Positions 34,932-44,067 of a DNA stretch of 64,000 bases are shown here, piece after piece. The translations under genes and the position numbers were made by a program. The stretch is from Vibrio campbellii CAIM 519 = NBRC 15631 = ATCC 25920 (GTDB lineage Bacteria > Pseudomonadota > Gammaproteobacteria > Enterobacterales > Vibrionaceae). The notes under the pieces are model-generated. The model was not told where the DNA came from and made no database searches. It worked only from the letters and a program-made list of their open reading frames with translations. Location of the stretch: assembly GCF_002163755.1 (NCBI RefSeq), contig NZ_CP015864.1, positions 930,001 through 994,000 of the forward strand, written 5' to 3'. Within the stretch, counting starts at the first letter, position 1. Every line of letters starts with the position of its first letter.

Positions 34932-35292
34932 CCCATTGTGTGCGCCAATCTGCAGCGGCGTAATCTTCCGGCCAATATTCCACTTGTTTGCAAATTAGCC
35001 CATCACGGATGCTGTGAAAAGTGATCACTCTATCTGAGCGAACGCCATCACTAACAATCACATCGGTGACTACTTGATCGCCTTCTCCCACAATACGTTC
35101 AATCGCAAAGGTCCACTTACCTTCTGCTGGATAAGCTAAGTTCAGTTCGGCAAAGTTCTTTCTGCCGCGAATGACTTCTTTGGTCAATGGCCAAATTACT
35201 TCACAATCAGGCGAAAGACACTCTGCTGCCGCATAGAAATCATTGCTTGCCATTACGTTCCAGAAATTGAGGACGATGTCTTTCTCGGTCAT
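34915..35292 (-). CDS. NTF2/SnoaL-like fold protein
   Basis: 125 residues. MTEKDIVLNFWNVMASNDFYAAAECLSPDCEVIWPLTKEVIRGRKNFAELN is the usual start of SnoaL-like or ketosteroid-isomerase-like proteins. No catalytic residues can be assigned. It overlaps the Lrp-family gene by four bases and the LysR gene by 17. Confidence 0.8.
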   Translation of the reverse strand: MTEKDIVLNFWNVMASNDFYAAAECLSPDCEVIWPLTKEVIRGRKNFAELNLAYPAEGKWTFAIERIVGEGDQVVTDVIVSDGVRSDRVITFHSIRDGLICKQVEYWPEDYAAADWRTQWVECAE

Positions 35293-35744
35293 TTTACAAA
35301 CTTGCTCCCTGTGGTATTGAAAAACTCCGTTAACACGGTATGTGTCATCACATTACGAAGCTCTGGATAACTTTGGATATAGTCTCGAATCTCATTCAAA
35401 CGGGCGATATTCGGTACTTCAACAAACAGCATCATATCGGTTTCACCACTAATTGCATGACACCATTTCACACCGTCGATTTTGTAAAGATCTTTGGCGT
35501 AATTATCGCAGTGGTGACTTGCTGCTGACGTGTCAAATTTCAACACCATATAAGCACAAAGCGTCGACTCTTGAGATGTTGCAATATCGGCATGATAGCC
35601 AAGAATCACTCGATCATTTTCTAGCTTTTTTATTCGCGCTGTCACCGCTGAGCGTGACAAACTGACTTGCTCTGAAATCTCTGTAATAGAGAGGCGGGCA
35701 TTCTGCCGCAATAGGTCTATGATCTGATGATCAAATTTGTCCAT
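35289..35744 (-). CDS. Lrp/AsnC-family transcriptional regulator
   Basis: 151 residues. Helix-turn-helix ITEISEQVSLSRSAVTARIKKLENDRVI is followed by a RAM domain. It is first in a tightly overlapping leftward cluster (Lrp, NTF2-like, LysR) and faces the YjeH-like exporter gene across about 180 bases, its most likely target. It is a separate gene from the Lrp at 19412. Confidence 0.92.
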   Translation of the reverse strand: MDKFDHQIIDLLRQNARLSITEISEQVSLSRSAVTARIKKLENDRVILGYHADIATSQESTLCAYMVLKFDTSAASHHCDNYAKDLYKIDGVKWCHAISGETDMMLFVEVPNIARLNEIRDYIQSYPELRNVMTHTVLTEFFNTTGSKFVK

Positions 35745-35921
35745 AACATCACCACGCTTTTCTTCGTCTCGTCATTCTACTCAATTCCAACTTATTGGAA
35801 ATAGACAATATGAGCTTTATTGACAATAACTACCGTCATTTTGACGGCCAACAACATCATTTTGATACAGAGAACTCAGATAAGCTTGTCCGACAACCTA
35901 CACAGACGTTTAGAGGTCGTC

Positions 35922-37184
35922 ATGGATAATCTTAAGAAAGACATCACGCTCATATCTGGCATTGGACAACTTTCCACCACATTACTTGGAACAGGGTTAT
36001 TTATGATCCCAGCAATATCTGCGGGTATCGCTGGGCATTTCTCACTTTGGGCTTGGATTATCTTACTCATCGCAATTTGCCCTATCGCGCTTACCTTTGC
36101 TCAATTAGGTAAACGCTATCCTAGTGCTGGAGGCACAGCATTTTTTGTTCGTAAAGCGTTTAACAGTAATCTGGAAAGTAGCGTTGCGTGGCTTTTTGTA
36201 AGCGTGATTCCTGTAGCCCTGCCAGCTGGGGTAACATTAGCCTCAGGCTTCTTAAATGAACTGTTACCAGAATCAATGAATATCCCATTGTTCACACAGG
36301 CCTTTGTTGTCTTTTTATTAATGCTAGTTAACCTTCTCGGCACAAAGTCATCTGGAAGGCTACAAACCGTCATTGCTCTTAGCATTTTTGCTTTGGTTGG
36401 TGCATTTTTATGGAAAGGTGATGTTGGCCCAGCCGATCTCACCATGCCTGCCATCACAATCGATTCAACTTGGTCAATTGCGACAGCATTAGGCGTCATG
36501 TTTTGGTGCTTTGTTGGGATAGAAGCCTTTGCGCATATGGGGGAGGAATTTAAGAACCCACAACGTGATTTCCCAATTGCTATTATTGTTGGCTGCTTTG
36601 TCGCAGGACTCACCTATTGGGCCTGCTCTGTCGTGATACTCAAATTTGGCGCTTACGGCAGTGCTGAGTTCGACAATGCCTCAATCCCGTGGTTGAGTGC
36701 GTATCTATTTGGTGATCACGCCAAATGGCTTATTAGTGTTATCGGTTTCTCAGCGTGTTTTGCGAGTGTGAACCTCTACACTCAAAGTTTGGCGCGAATG
36801 GTGTGGGCCCAAGCAAGGGAGCACAAACCAACTAGCGCTATCGCGAGAGTTTCAGTGCGAGGCGTACCAGCGAATGCCACGTTAATCGTCGGCGCTATAT
36901 TGATTGCTTCTTGTGTTACTGGGTCGCTATCAGGGCTAGATTTGGAGTTCTTCCTAAAGCTCGCAAACGGCATCTTTGTTCTGGTCTATCTATTGGCAAT
37001 GCTAGCAGCCTACAAACTGCTCAAAGGTTGGGGAAAGGTCCTCGCAGGATTTTCTCTCGTGTTGTGCACCGCAGTATTCATTTGTTTGGGTTGGTCTATG
37101 CTGTACGCCGTTACTATTTTTGCAGTGCTCTCCCTACCATGGAAACAGTGGCGAAAAAAGAACACTCGCCGAGTGACTGATTAA
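35922..37184 (+). CDS. APC-family amino-acid exporter, YjeH-like
   Basis: 420 residues from MDNLKKDITLISGIGQLSTTLLGTGLFMIPAI, matching YjeH, an exporter of methionine and branched-chain amino acids, in start and length (418 in E. coli). The frame is open from 35820, but only the ATG at 35922 has a ribosome site (GAGG six bases upstream). About 12 membrane segments. The divergent Lrp regulator fits an amino-acid exporter. Confidence 0.88.
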   Translation: MDNLKKDITLISGIGQLSTTLLGTGLFMIPAISAGIAGHFSLWAWIILLIAICPIALTFAQLGKRYPSAGGTAFFVRKAFNSNLESSVAWLFVSVIPVALPAGVTLASGFLNELLPESMNIPLFTQAFVVFLLMLVNLLGTKSSGRLQTVIALSIFALVGAFLWKGDVGPADLTMPAITIDSTWSIATALGVMFWCFVGIEAFAHMGEEFKNPQRDFPIAIIVGCFVAGLTYWACSVVILKFGAYGSAEFDNASIPWLSAYLFGDHAKWLISVIGFSACFASVNLYTQSLARMVWAQAREHKPTSAIARVSVRGVPANATLIVGAILIASCVTGSLSGLDLEFFLKLANGIFVLVYLLAMLAAYKLLKGWGKVLAGFSLVLCTAVFICLGWSMLYAVTIFAVLSLPWKQWRKKNTRRVTD

Positions 37185-37196
37185 GGCTTAGCGTAG

Positions 37197-38615
37197 TTAT
37201 TTAAACAACTCAGAAAGCTGTTCAACCAGAGCATCAATCTCACTTAATGCGACATTGCCATAACCCAATACCGCTCCTTGCCAATTTCGCGCTTTAAAAT
37301 CTGAATGTTCATAAAAACTCAATGGACGCAGCACTATCCCTTTGGATTTAGCTCGTTGCGTCCATTCATGCTCATCAACCCCTTGCAACCACTTTAAAGT
37401 GATATGGAGACCAGCAGCCTGACTGATCACCTTAACTCTATCGCCAAAGTGCTTTTCAACAGCCAAACACATCTGCTCATGCTTATTTTTGTACAGTCGG
37501 CGCATTTTGCGGATATGACGAATTAACCCACCTTCAGTAATAAAATCAGCCAACGCCTCTTGGGTGTGCGTTGGCGAATCACCGGTTAACGCATCCTTAA
37601 CCACCAAGCATTGCTCAACTATACGTTCAGGTACCACAAGATAGCCAAGGCGTATTCCATTAAACATCACTTTACTGAACGAGCCCACATACAGTACGCG
37701 ATCATCTCGCCCCATTTGAGCCGCTAGCCCTTGTAAGCTGGTATATGGACGATGGGCAAACTGAAATTCACTGTCGTAATCGTCTTCGATAACCCAACGT
37801 GATTGCTCGACCGCCCAGTTGATAATCTTCCCTCGCTGCTCGGTATTAAGCGTAGTTCCCATCGGATACTGATTGCTTGGTGTGATATATAGAGCATCGG
37901 CATCGCTGCTGGTTACCGCTTCCACATCAAAGCCGAGTTTTTCTCGTACCAATAGAGGCTCAAATTGATATTGCTGGAACTGAATTAGCTTCCGCATTTG
38001 CGCGTAACCCGGTTGCTCCATCAAAACCTTATCACCTTGTTTTAGAGCTACCATCGTCGCAATTGACAACGCTTGCTGTGCCCCAGAAGTAATAATGATG
38101 CGCTCTGGGGAGCAATTTACTGAACGGCTTGATGCAAGGTAGTCAGCTAAAGCACAACGCAATGCCCAACTGCCCTGAATATCTTGGTTCCCTAGCAAAC
38201 AGGTACGGGAAAGATGACGAGCAAGTAACTTTTGCCACTGCGCCATAGGAAAAGCTTCTAAATCAGGCACACCCGGAGCAAATGCGCGGTTGATGTCAAA
38301 GTTGGTTTTCGGTGATGAGTCCGTTTTGATTGAACTGGGTTCAGGCAGATACTGCTCCGGCAGTTCTACAGCAACATAAAAGCCAGAGCCTTTTTGACTG
38401 TTCAAGTACCCTTCCGCCACTAACTGCTCGTAGGCTGCAATCACGGTATTCCTACTGAGTTCAAGGCCTTGTGATAGCTTTCGTGTAGACGGCAATTTCC
38501 CATTCTTCGCCCACAGCCCTTGAACAATCTTCTCGCGGATAGCAAAAAACAACGCTTGCTGACGCGTTCCATCACTTTCTTTTAAATGCAGGTCACCGAT
38601 ATCAATCAAAGACAA
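37197..38615 (-). CDS. MocR-family regulator (GntR HTH fused to aminotransferase-like domain)
   Basis: 472 residues. A GntR-type winged helix near residues 20-85 (KLPSTRKLSQGLELSRNTVIAAYEQLVAEGYL) is followed by a PLP-binding aminotransferase fold with the lysine in YVGSFSKVMFNGIRLGYLV. The start is TTG, preceded by GGATGGA; no ATG is available before an upstream stop. It faces the flavin-type oxidase gene at 38730, probably its target. Confidence 0.93.
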   Translation of the reverse strand: MSLIDIGDLHLKESDGTRQQALFFAIREKIVQGLWAKNGKLPSTRKLSQGLELSRNTVIAAYEQLVAEGYLNSQKGSGFYVAVELPEQYLPEPSSIKTDSSPKTNFDINRAFAPGVPDLEAFPMAQWQKLLARHLSRTCLLGNQDIQGSWALRCALADYLASSRSVNCSPERIIITSGAQQALSIATMVALKQGDKVLMEQPGYAQMRKLIQFQQYQFEPLLVREKLGFDVEAVTSSDADALYITPSNQYPMGTTLNTEQRGKIINWAVEQSRWVIEDDYDSEFQFAHRPYTSLQGLAAQMGRDDRVLYVGSFSKVMFNGIRLGYLVVPERIVEQCLVVKDALTGDSPTHTQEALADFITEGGLIRHIRKMRRLYKNKHEQMCLAVEKHFGDRVKVISQAAGLHITLKWLQGVDEHEWTQRAKSKGIVLRPLSFYEHSDFKARNWQGAVLGYGNVALSEIDALVEQLSELFK

Positions 38616-38663
38616 ACTGGATCCATCCGTTAGTTAAAACTGGCTCTCTTTAAGCTACCAGTT
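38614..38663. promoter_or_regulatory. Repeated AAACTGG motif between the MocR gene and its neighbour
   Basis: AAACTGG occurs directly at 38614-38620 and 38637-38643, and inverted as CCAGTT at 38658-38663. Direct repeats plus an inverted copy are typical of MocR operators. The first copy overlaps the MocR start codon, which suggests autorepression. Confidence 0.5.
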
Positions 38664-38729
38664 AAACGCTAAATTGCAATCGAAGATTGAGAAGCAAGTG
38701 CTCGTCCCTGTGAGCAAAAAGGAGAGAAA

Positions 38730-39380
38730 ATGTTATCCAATACCAACAGAACGGAAATTAAGAAAGGCGCGCATAAAGCCATCTCTGATGTCGACAAACT
38801 GCACGCCATCATAGATGAAAGCCTTATCGCTCATATTGCAATAACCAACGAGTCTGGCCCTGTAGTCATCCCCATGCTGGCTTGGCGTGTAGATGATTAC
38901 GTGTATATTCATGGTGCCAACAACAGTCGATTACTGCGCTCACTCAAACAAGGAGTGCAAACATGCCTAACCTTTACCTTGTTTGATGGCTGGGTACTGG
39001 CTCGAAGCGCGTTTCATCATAGCGCACATTATCGTAGCGCTGTTGTCTTTGGCCAGTTTGAGATGGTGGCGGATAACCAAGAGAAAGACAGATTGCTGAA
39101 TCACTTTATTGAACAAATCGCTCCGGGAAGAACAAAAGACATCCGCTTGAGCAATGAGAAAGAACTCAAAGCAACCATGCTACTGCGTATACCACTAACG
39201 GAAGCCTCAGTGAAAATCAGCAATTTTGGTGTTAACGACGATGCACAAGACATGGACATTCCAGTTTGGGCTGGAGTCTTGCCGTACCGAACTGTTGCAG
39301 GCCCGCTGCAAGCTTGTGAAGATTTGTATGAAGGCATTAAAGAGCCAGACTACCATCGTGCCTACCCTAATCGCTGGTAG
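38730..39380 (+). CDS. Pyridoxamine 5'-phosphate oxidase-like flavoprotein
   Basis: 216 residues. The split-barrel FMN-binding fold is seen in LIAHIAITNESGPVVIPMLAWRVDDYVYIHGANNSRLLRSL and CLTFTLFDGWVLARSAFHHSAHYRSAVVFGQFE. The enzyme family includes nitroreductase- and haem-oxygenase-like members; the substrate is unknown. The facing MocR regulator suggests a link to amine or vitamin B6 metabolism. AAAAGGAGAG precedes the ATG. Confidence 0.85.
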   Translation: MLSNTNRTEIKKGAHKAISDVDKLHAIIDESLIAHIAITNESGPVVIPMLAWRVDDYVYIHGANNSRLLRSLKQGVQTCLTFTLFDGWVLARSAFHHSAHYRSAVVFGQFEMVADNQEKDRLLNHFIEQIAPGRTKDIRLSNEKELKATMLLRIPLTEASVKISNFGVNDDAQDMDIPVWAGVLPYRTVAGPLQACEDLYEGIKEPDYHRAYPNRW

Positions 39381-40689
39381 GAATAAGCACGGTAAACAAC
39401 GCGCCCCCTAAGTGGCTCTCGCCGACCGACAGCTCCCAGCCTAGTTGCCTCGCAGCACTAGACGCAATGGCGAGTCCCAAGCCAAAACCTTTGACATCGG
39501 CGTTACGGCTTTTATCTATACGAGAAAACGGAATGAATACCTCTTCACGCATCTCTTTAGGAACCCCTGGGCCATCATCTTCAATATCGACGATCCAGAA
39601 GTGCTCTACCGACCGGATCGTCACTTCCACACAAGACTCGCCATAACGTTTTGCATTCTGCAGTAGGTTATCAAGAACCAAATTACCCAACGTTGGTTGC
39701 AGGTGGATGGACTGGTAAGCCAAAGCATTCTCAACAGTAAGCTTCGCTGACTCTAACCCACGATAATTCATGCGGCTTTTACACCAAAGCGGCAGTTCAA
39801 TGGTTTCAACAGAATCGGCTAACGAATGGTTATTCACGCTCAAGCGGGAAAGCATTACGATGTCAGACGTTAAATCCGTCACCACATCCACATATCTTTC
39901 AATGTCATCGTGCAGTTCCGCTTGCATTTCACCTTTAGTACGCCTTGCCAAGTCGGTAGCTAGCTGAATTCGACTCAGTGGCGTTCGAACTTCATGAGGG
40001 ATAGCCTGAGTGAAAATGTGTGTTTGGCGCACTTGCCTTTCAATGTCTTCCGACATGTTGTTGAAGCCAGTAGCAAGCTCTCGGACCGGAGAAGAGAAGT
40101 GCTTTAAATCCACACGAGTGCTGAGCTCACCGGAGCCAAATTGCTGCTGTGCTGACGTCAATTGTTGAATCTGGCGATCAAGTCTACGCACCGGAACATA
40201 AACCATGACACCCAAGCTGCATATTATGGTGAGTAACAAGCTGAACACAAAGATGCTTTCTGAGTCTTCATCCCAATCAATATCTGGACTAAAAAAATCT
40301 CGCTTTTCTCTAAATACCAGACTTTCGGATGAGTTTGGGAGTGGAAAAACCGCAGCGTAGATATTGCCATCGATCAAGTACACGGGCACACCTTGCATAC
40401 GATAAAGCAATTCGCAGTCCAAACAAGGAGGCGAACCGTCCCAGTTATTAAGAAGAGTCAGGTCGAAGATGAAAAAATCCTGTTTGCCTGTTCTCGTTAA
40501 CTGCTTGTAGAGTGAGTTAGGCGTCCCACGTTGCTCAGTATACTGATCGACAAAATACGTACCATCACTCAAGAAGATGCCAACTTCAGTTTTGCGCATA
40601 AACTCGTCACCCATAGTAAAAAACAAGGCGACGGTCACGGCAAGGCCCGTTACCAATCCAACATAGAGCCGAGTAAACAGAGAGAACAT
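39367..40689 (-). CDS. Sensor histidine kinase, RstB-like
   Basis: 440 residues. Two membrane segments (about 8-26 and 146-165) flank a periplasmic domain with a CLDC pair near residue 89. A HAMP linker, the phospho-acceptor in QAIPHEVRTPLSRIQLA (His232) and the ATPase motifs (EDDGPGV, GFGLGLAIAS) follow. The layout and several stretches resemble E. coli RstB. It overlaps the 3' end of the convergent flavoprotein gene by 14 bases. It lies three bases after its response regulator. Confidence 0.9.
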   Translation of the reverse strand: MFSLFTRLYVGLVTGLAVTVALFFTMGDEFMRKTEVGIFLSDGTYFVDQYTEQRGTPNSLYKQLTRTGKQDFFIFDLTLLNNWDGSPPCLDCELLYRMQGVPVYLIDGNIYAAVFPLPNSSESLVFREKRDFFSPDIDWDEDSESIFVFSLLLTIICSLGVMVYVPVRRLDRQIQQLTSAQQQFGSGELSTRVDLKHFSSPVRELATGFNNMSEDIERQVRQTHIFTQAIPHEVRTPLSRIQLATDLARRTKGEMQAELHDDIERYVDVVTDLTSDIVMLSRLSVNNHSLADSVETIELPLWCKSRMNYRGLESAKLTVENALAYQSIHLQPTLGNLVLDNLLQNAKRYGESCVEVTIRSVEHFWIVDIEDDGPGVPKEMREEVFIPFSRIDKSRNADVKGFGLGLAIASSAARQLGWELSVGESHLGGALFTVLIPTSD

Positions 40690-40692
40690 CCG

Positions 40693-41385
40693 CTATTTCC
40701 CCGTTAACATGTATCCACGATTACGCACAGTCTTAATGGTAGCGGTGTGAATAAGGGCTTTTGAGAATTTTTTCCTCAAAGAAGAGATTCGCATATCAAT
40801 TGAACGGTCAGTAATGCAGTATTCAATGCCACGCGCAAGGCGGCAACAGGACTCTCGAGAAACGGGTTTATCGACATTGAGCATTAATAGCTCCAATATT
40901 TCGAACTCAGAATCAGTGAGATCGATATCTTGCTCTAAGTAATAAGCTTTAGAGCGACGGGTGCATAAGTCGATGCCATAACGGCTCAGCTCTGTCTTTT
41001 CATCCGAATCTATTTGGCGACGGTAACGGCGTAAAGAGGCCTCAATACGAGCGAGGAGGATATTGCCCTTAATTGGTTTCGTTAGGTAATCATCAGCACC
41101 AAATTTAAATAGGCTAACTTCACTCATCTCATCATCAGTGGCCGTCAACACAATGATGATCCCATGATAAGATGCCCTAGCCTCTTGGCATATCTCTGCA
41201 CCATTTTTGCCTGGGAGCATCAAATCCAATAACACCAGATCAGGCTTCAATTCTTTGATAGCGTCGAGTGCATTAAGACCATTGTCGAGAACAGTAACTA
41301 GGTAACCTTCAGCCTCTAGGTACATTTTGGTTAATCGAGCAATCTCTGAATCGTCCTCTACGAGCAAAATTTTATTACCGACCAT
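40693..41385 (-). CDS. OmpR-family response regulator, RstA-like
   Basis: 230 residues from MVGNKILLVEDDSEI. The receiver has Asp54 in LVLLDLMLPGKNGAE and the lysine in DDYLTKPI. The C-terminal winged helix (LTDSEFEILELLMLNVDKPVSRE through KTVRNRGYMLTGK) binds DNA. The open frame runs 56 codons further to 41553 with no homology, so the inner ATG was used. It is the partner of the RstB-like kinase. Targets may include the two divergent lipoprotein genes. Confidence 0.93.
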   Translation of the reverse strand: MVGNKILLVEDDSEIARLTKMYLEAEGYLVTVLDNGLNALDAIKELKPDLVLLDLMLPGKNGAEICQEARASYHGIIIVLTATDDEMSEVSLFKFGADDYLTKPIKGNILLARIEASLRRYRRQIDSDEKTELSRYGIDLCTRRSKAYYLEQDIDLTDSEFEILELLMLNVDKPVSRESCCRLARGIEYCITDRSIDMRISSLRKKFSKALIHTATIKTVRNRGYMLTGK

Positions 41386-41753
41386 AATCCATTCACCCCA
41401 CCTATAAAACAGAGGCAGTATATCGCTCGTTTTGTTCCATGCAACCCATATAAACCGAACCTCTAGCGACAGAAAGTGCTTACAAACACTTACAAACCAT
41501 ACATTTATAAAAAAGCGCTCTCTACAAAAAAACACAAAAGAACAAAAAACCAATTTATAAACACAAGTTAAGATTTAATATCATCAATTAAACCCAATAC
41601 AAAATATAAAGCTAATATTATTTTAGCTTTGTCGAATTAAAAACCTTACAACAAATCATCAGCAGTAATTATGACTACAATTGCTCATGTAGACAGAAAA
41701 TACTCTTGCAAATAAATTTCTCAGCAAACCTTCCGCCTGTGAGTATTGCAAAG
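41386..41753. other. AT-rich divergent region between the RstA-like gene and a lipoprotein gene
   Basis: 368 bases with no gene; very AT-rich around 41510-41640. It must contain promoters for both directions. No operator was assigned. Confidence 0.6.
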
Positions 41754-43289
41754 ATGAAATTCGCTCAATTAACGCCTCTGGCTCTACTTTGTACAGTAAG
41801 CCTAACTGCCTGCGGTGGTAGTGATTCAAAGTCACCAACAACCACACTGCCACCCCAACCAGCTCCAACATTGAAAACCGTGACGATCCCTAGCGTCGTT
41901 TCCAAAAAGTTTCCAGCCAAACTGCAAGTGGCTGCTGATGCTGGTTTTACCCACTACCTTGAAGTCTCCCTTTCGCAAGACGGGAACAATGCGTCGTTCC
42001 ATATTATCGCGATGGATGACGGGGCGAATGATGAAAAAATAATTCGTGCCGCCAAAATCGTTCAGCACCTACTCACAAACCAGCCAAATTCGAAGTATGG
42101 TGCCGACAAATCTAGTATCGCAAAGACACTAGCCGAGCGTGATGCAACATTAATGCTGACAGAAAACGACGACCAGAATGACGAAATGCTCACCAAAATT
42201 TTCGTCAGTGAGTTGCTTCGTCAAGATAAATTGGACGACGCGATTGCAGATTCTGGCTTACCACAATCCTTTGATACCAGCTCATTAGAAAACTTTATTG
42301 CAACCATGATGGTGCTTAATGAAGACGACATGGACACGCTTATCGAGTCCATTGCATTAACGTTGATGAGCAGCGGGGATACACCAAACTGGTTGATGAA
42401 CAGCCAATCCTTGATGTACCGCGAACTGACGGTTGAAGGCGATTGTCACTACATGAGTAACTTTGCCGATTACTGTGCCAATCTGGGTGAACATACCGAC
42501 CGAGATGCCGCTTTTGAAGAGATTCTACATTTGGTCCAAGCACAAGGCATTGCTCCTAACGCATCGACTTCCTCATTACAAAAAGCCATTCAAGCGCATG
42601 CTCTAAGCATTTATAACGACATCCAATCAGGTAAGCCTACGGTGTGGCGCCCAACCCAGAGTGACTGGGAAGATTGGGAGTCTGACGACTTCGATCCAGA
42701 ACGCGTTAAGCTAACAGGCCCTTCTTACTCTCACGAATATTTTGCTGCTGCTTTTGAAGCTTACATGGGCGTTGCAAAAGCAAACGGGCATGGTTTAGAT
42801 GGCTACCAAGCGTTAACACGTGAAGAAATGCAAACCCAAGATCCACAAGCGATTGATTGGATTGGCGGTTTGTTCCACGACTACCTGCAATACACCGCAA
42901 GCATCGACTCTGCAGGCGTCAAACTCTACACAGAAAAAACGAATCCAGGCTCGGTTCCTACCTTCCGCATGGCACCAAACAAACATGGTTTAGTAGAAGC
43001 CTATACCTACAAGTCTCAATGGCTGACAAAAGTGAAGATCGTTGGCGACGACGAGATGAATGTCATCGGTAATGACCAAGACAACACATTTGAAGGCAAC
43101 CATAAAAACAACAGTATTTATGGTGAGGGAGGCGTCAACACTTACGTCGTGCGACACAAACTGGCGGAATGTATCGTTATCAAAGCGAAGAACGTCTCTG
43201 TTGAGTGCCCCAATACAGGCATTGACGAGTTGTACGACATTCAGAACATCCAGTTCACCGATCAAACTCTAGATGTAACCAAGCTATAA
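41754..43289 (+). CDS. Large lipoprotein with zincin-like motif and RTX-like C-terminus
   Basis: 511 residues from the ATG at 41754; the frame also opens at a TTG at 41706. The lipobox SLTAC places a lipidated Cys at residue 20, followed by a Pro/Thr linker. Residues 252-260 read AAFEEILHL and residues 327-337 HEYFAAAFEAY, resembling the HExxH...E metal sites of some zinc proteases, but with Glu in place of the first His. Near the C-terminus GNDQDNTFEGNHKNNSIYGEGG resembles calcium-binding RTX repeats. I do not recognise a named family. It is probably cotranscribed with the next lipoprotein and may be controlled by the RstAB-like pair. Confidence 0.75.
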   Translation: MKFAQLTPLALLCTVSLTACGGSDSKSPTTTLPPQPAPTLKTVTIPSVVSKKFPAKLQVAADAGFTHYLEVSLSQDGNNASFHIIAMDDGANDEKIIRAAKIVQHLLTNQPNSKYGADKSSIAKTLAERDATLMLTENDDQNDEMLTKIFVSELLRQDKLDDAIADSGLPQSFDTSSLENFIATMMVLNEDDMDTLIESIALTLMSSGDTPNWLMNSQSLMYRELTVEGDCHYMSNFADYCANLGEHTDRDAAFEEILHLVQAQGIAPNASTSSLQKAIQAHALSIYNDIQSGKPTVWRPTQSDWEDWESDDFDPERVKLTGPSYSHEYFAAAFEAYMGVAKANGHGLDGYQALTREEMQTQDPQAIDWIGGLFHDYLQYTASIDSAGVKLYTEKTNPGSVPTFRMAPNKHGLVEAYTYKSQWLTKVKIVGDDEMNVIGNDQDNTFEGNHKNNSIYGEGGVNTYVVRHKLAECIVIKAKNVSVECPNTGIDELYDIQNIQFTDQTLDVTKL

Positions 43290-43292
43290 ACA

Positions 43293-43991
43293 ATGAAAAA
43301 CATGAAGAAACTTACTCTACTCGCTCCCCTATTCCTTGTTGGTTGTGGTGGCCTTGCTGTCATGGATCGTACTGATGCAGTAAAAGCGCAACCAGAAATG
43401 TTGGTGAAAACCGACGGCGACTTTTGGGGATTCGGTGCGGATGGCCATTTTGATTTTGCTGGCAAGTACAAAGGCAAATATTCGCGCAGTGCTTCAAACT
43501 CAAGCTGGTTCAATCGTATCTCATTCAAAGAAGGGGCAATGGGCGCAGAAGTGACTCGTATAGACAGCGGTGAAACTTGGCTCCTAAACTGCACCGGCGG
43601 CGGCATGTCGGTAAACTACATGGGCGTTGATTTTGGTGGCAACGATCCATACACCTGCGACATCACTCAACATGGTAAGAAAGTCGGTGAATTTGCCATG
43701 GAACCGAAATCTGCGCTGATCAACATCAGCCTTGAGAAAAAAGAAACGGGCGTAGTTCGCATTGGCAATACCCATTTCAATGTAGAAACCGTTCACACGA
43801 GCTCTGATTCGTTGATGGCGGTAGACATTCCATTGGGTTACAGCTTTAAGCAAGGTACGCAAGAGGTTGCGGCAGTGCAGACGAATGGCACAATCGCAGT
43901 GCAAATGTTGCCCGAGCTTAACGATAAGCAAAAAGACGTGGTTGCCATTGGCGCTGTAGCAAGTGCACTGAGCTGGCGTCCTGAGGAGTAA
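43293..43991 (+). CDS. Lipoprotein of unknown function
   Basis: 232 residues with lipobox LVGC (lipidated Cys near residue 18). The mature part has FWGFGADGHFDFAGKYKGKYSRS and a cysteine pair (LLNCTGG, YTCDI). It starts three bases after the upstream lipoprotein stop and has no strong ribosome site, which suggests translational coupling. No family recognised. Confidence 0.75.
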   Translation: MKNMKKLTLLAPLFLVGCGGLAVMDRTDAVKAQPEMLVKTDGDFWGFGADGHFDFAGKYKGKYSRSASNSSWFNRISFKEGAMGAEVTRIDSGETWLLNCTGGGMSVNYMGVDFGGNDPYTCDITQHGKKVGEFAMEPKSALINISLEKKETGVVRIGNTHFNVETVHTSSDSLMAVDIPLGYSFKQGTQEVAAVQTNGTIAVQMLPELNDKQKDVVAIGAVASALSWRPEE

Positions 43992-44014
43992 GCGTTAACA
44001 CTCCCAAAAATTTC

Positions 44015-44040
44015 AAAGCCCTCATTTGAGGGCTTTTATT
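44015..44040. terminator. Terminator of the lipoprotein operon
   Basis: AAAGCCCTCA (44015-44024) and TGAGGGCTTT (44027-44036) form a ten-pair stem followed by TATT. The A-rich left flank means it could also act for the convergent AraC gene. Confidence 0.8.
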
Positions 44041-44067
44041 TGCTGGCAGCACTGGTCATCACAAAGA

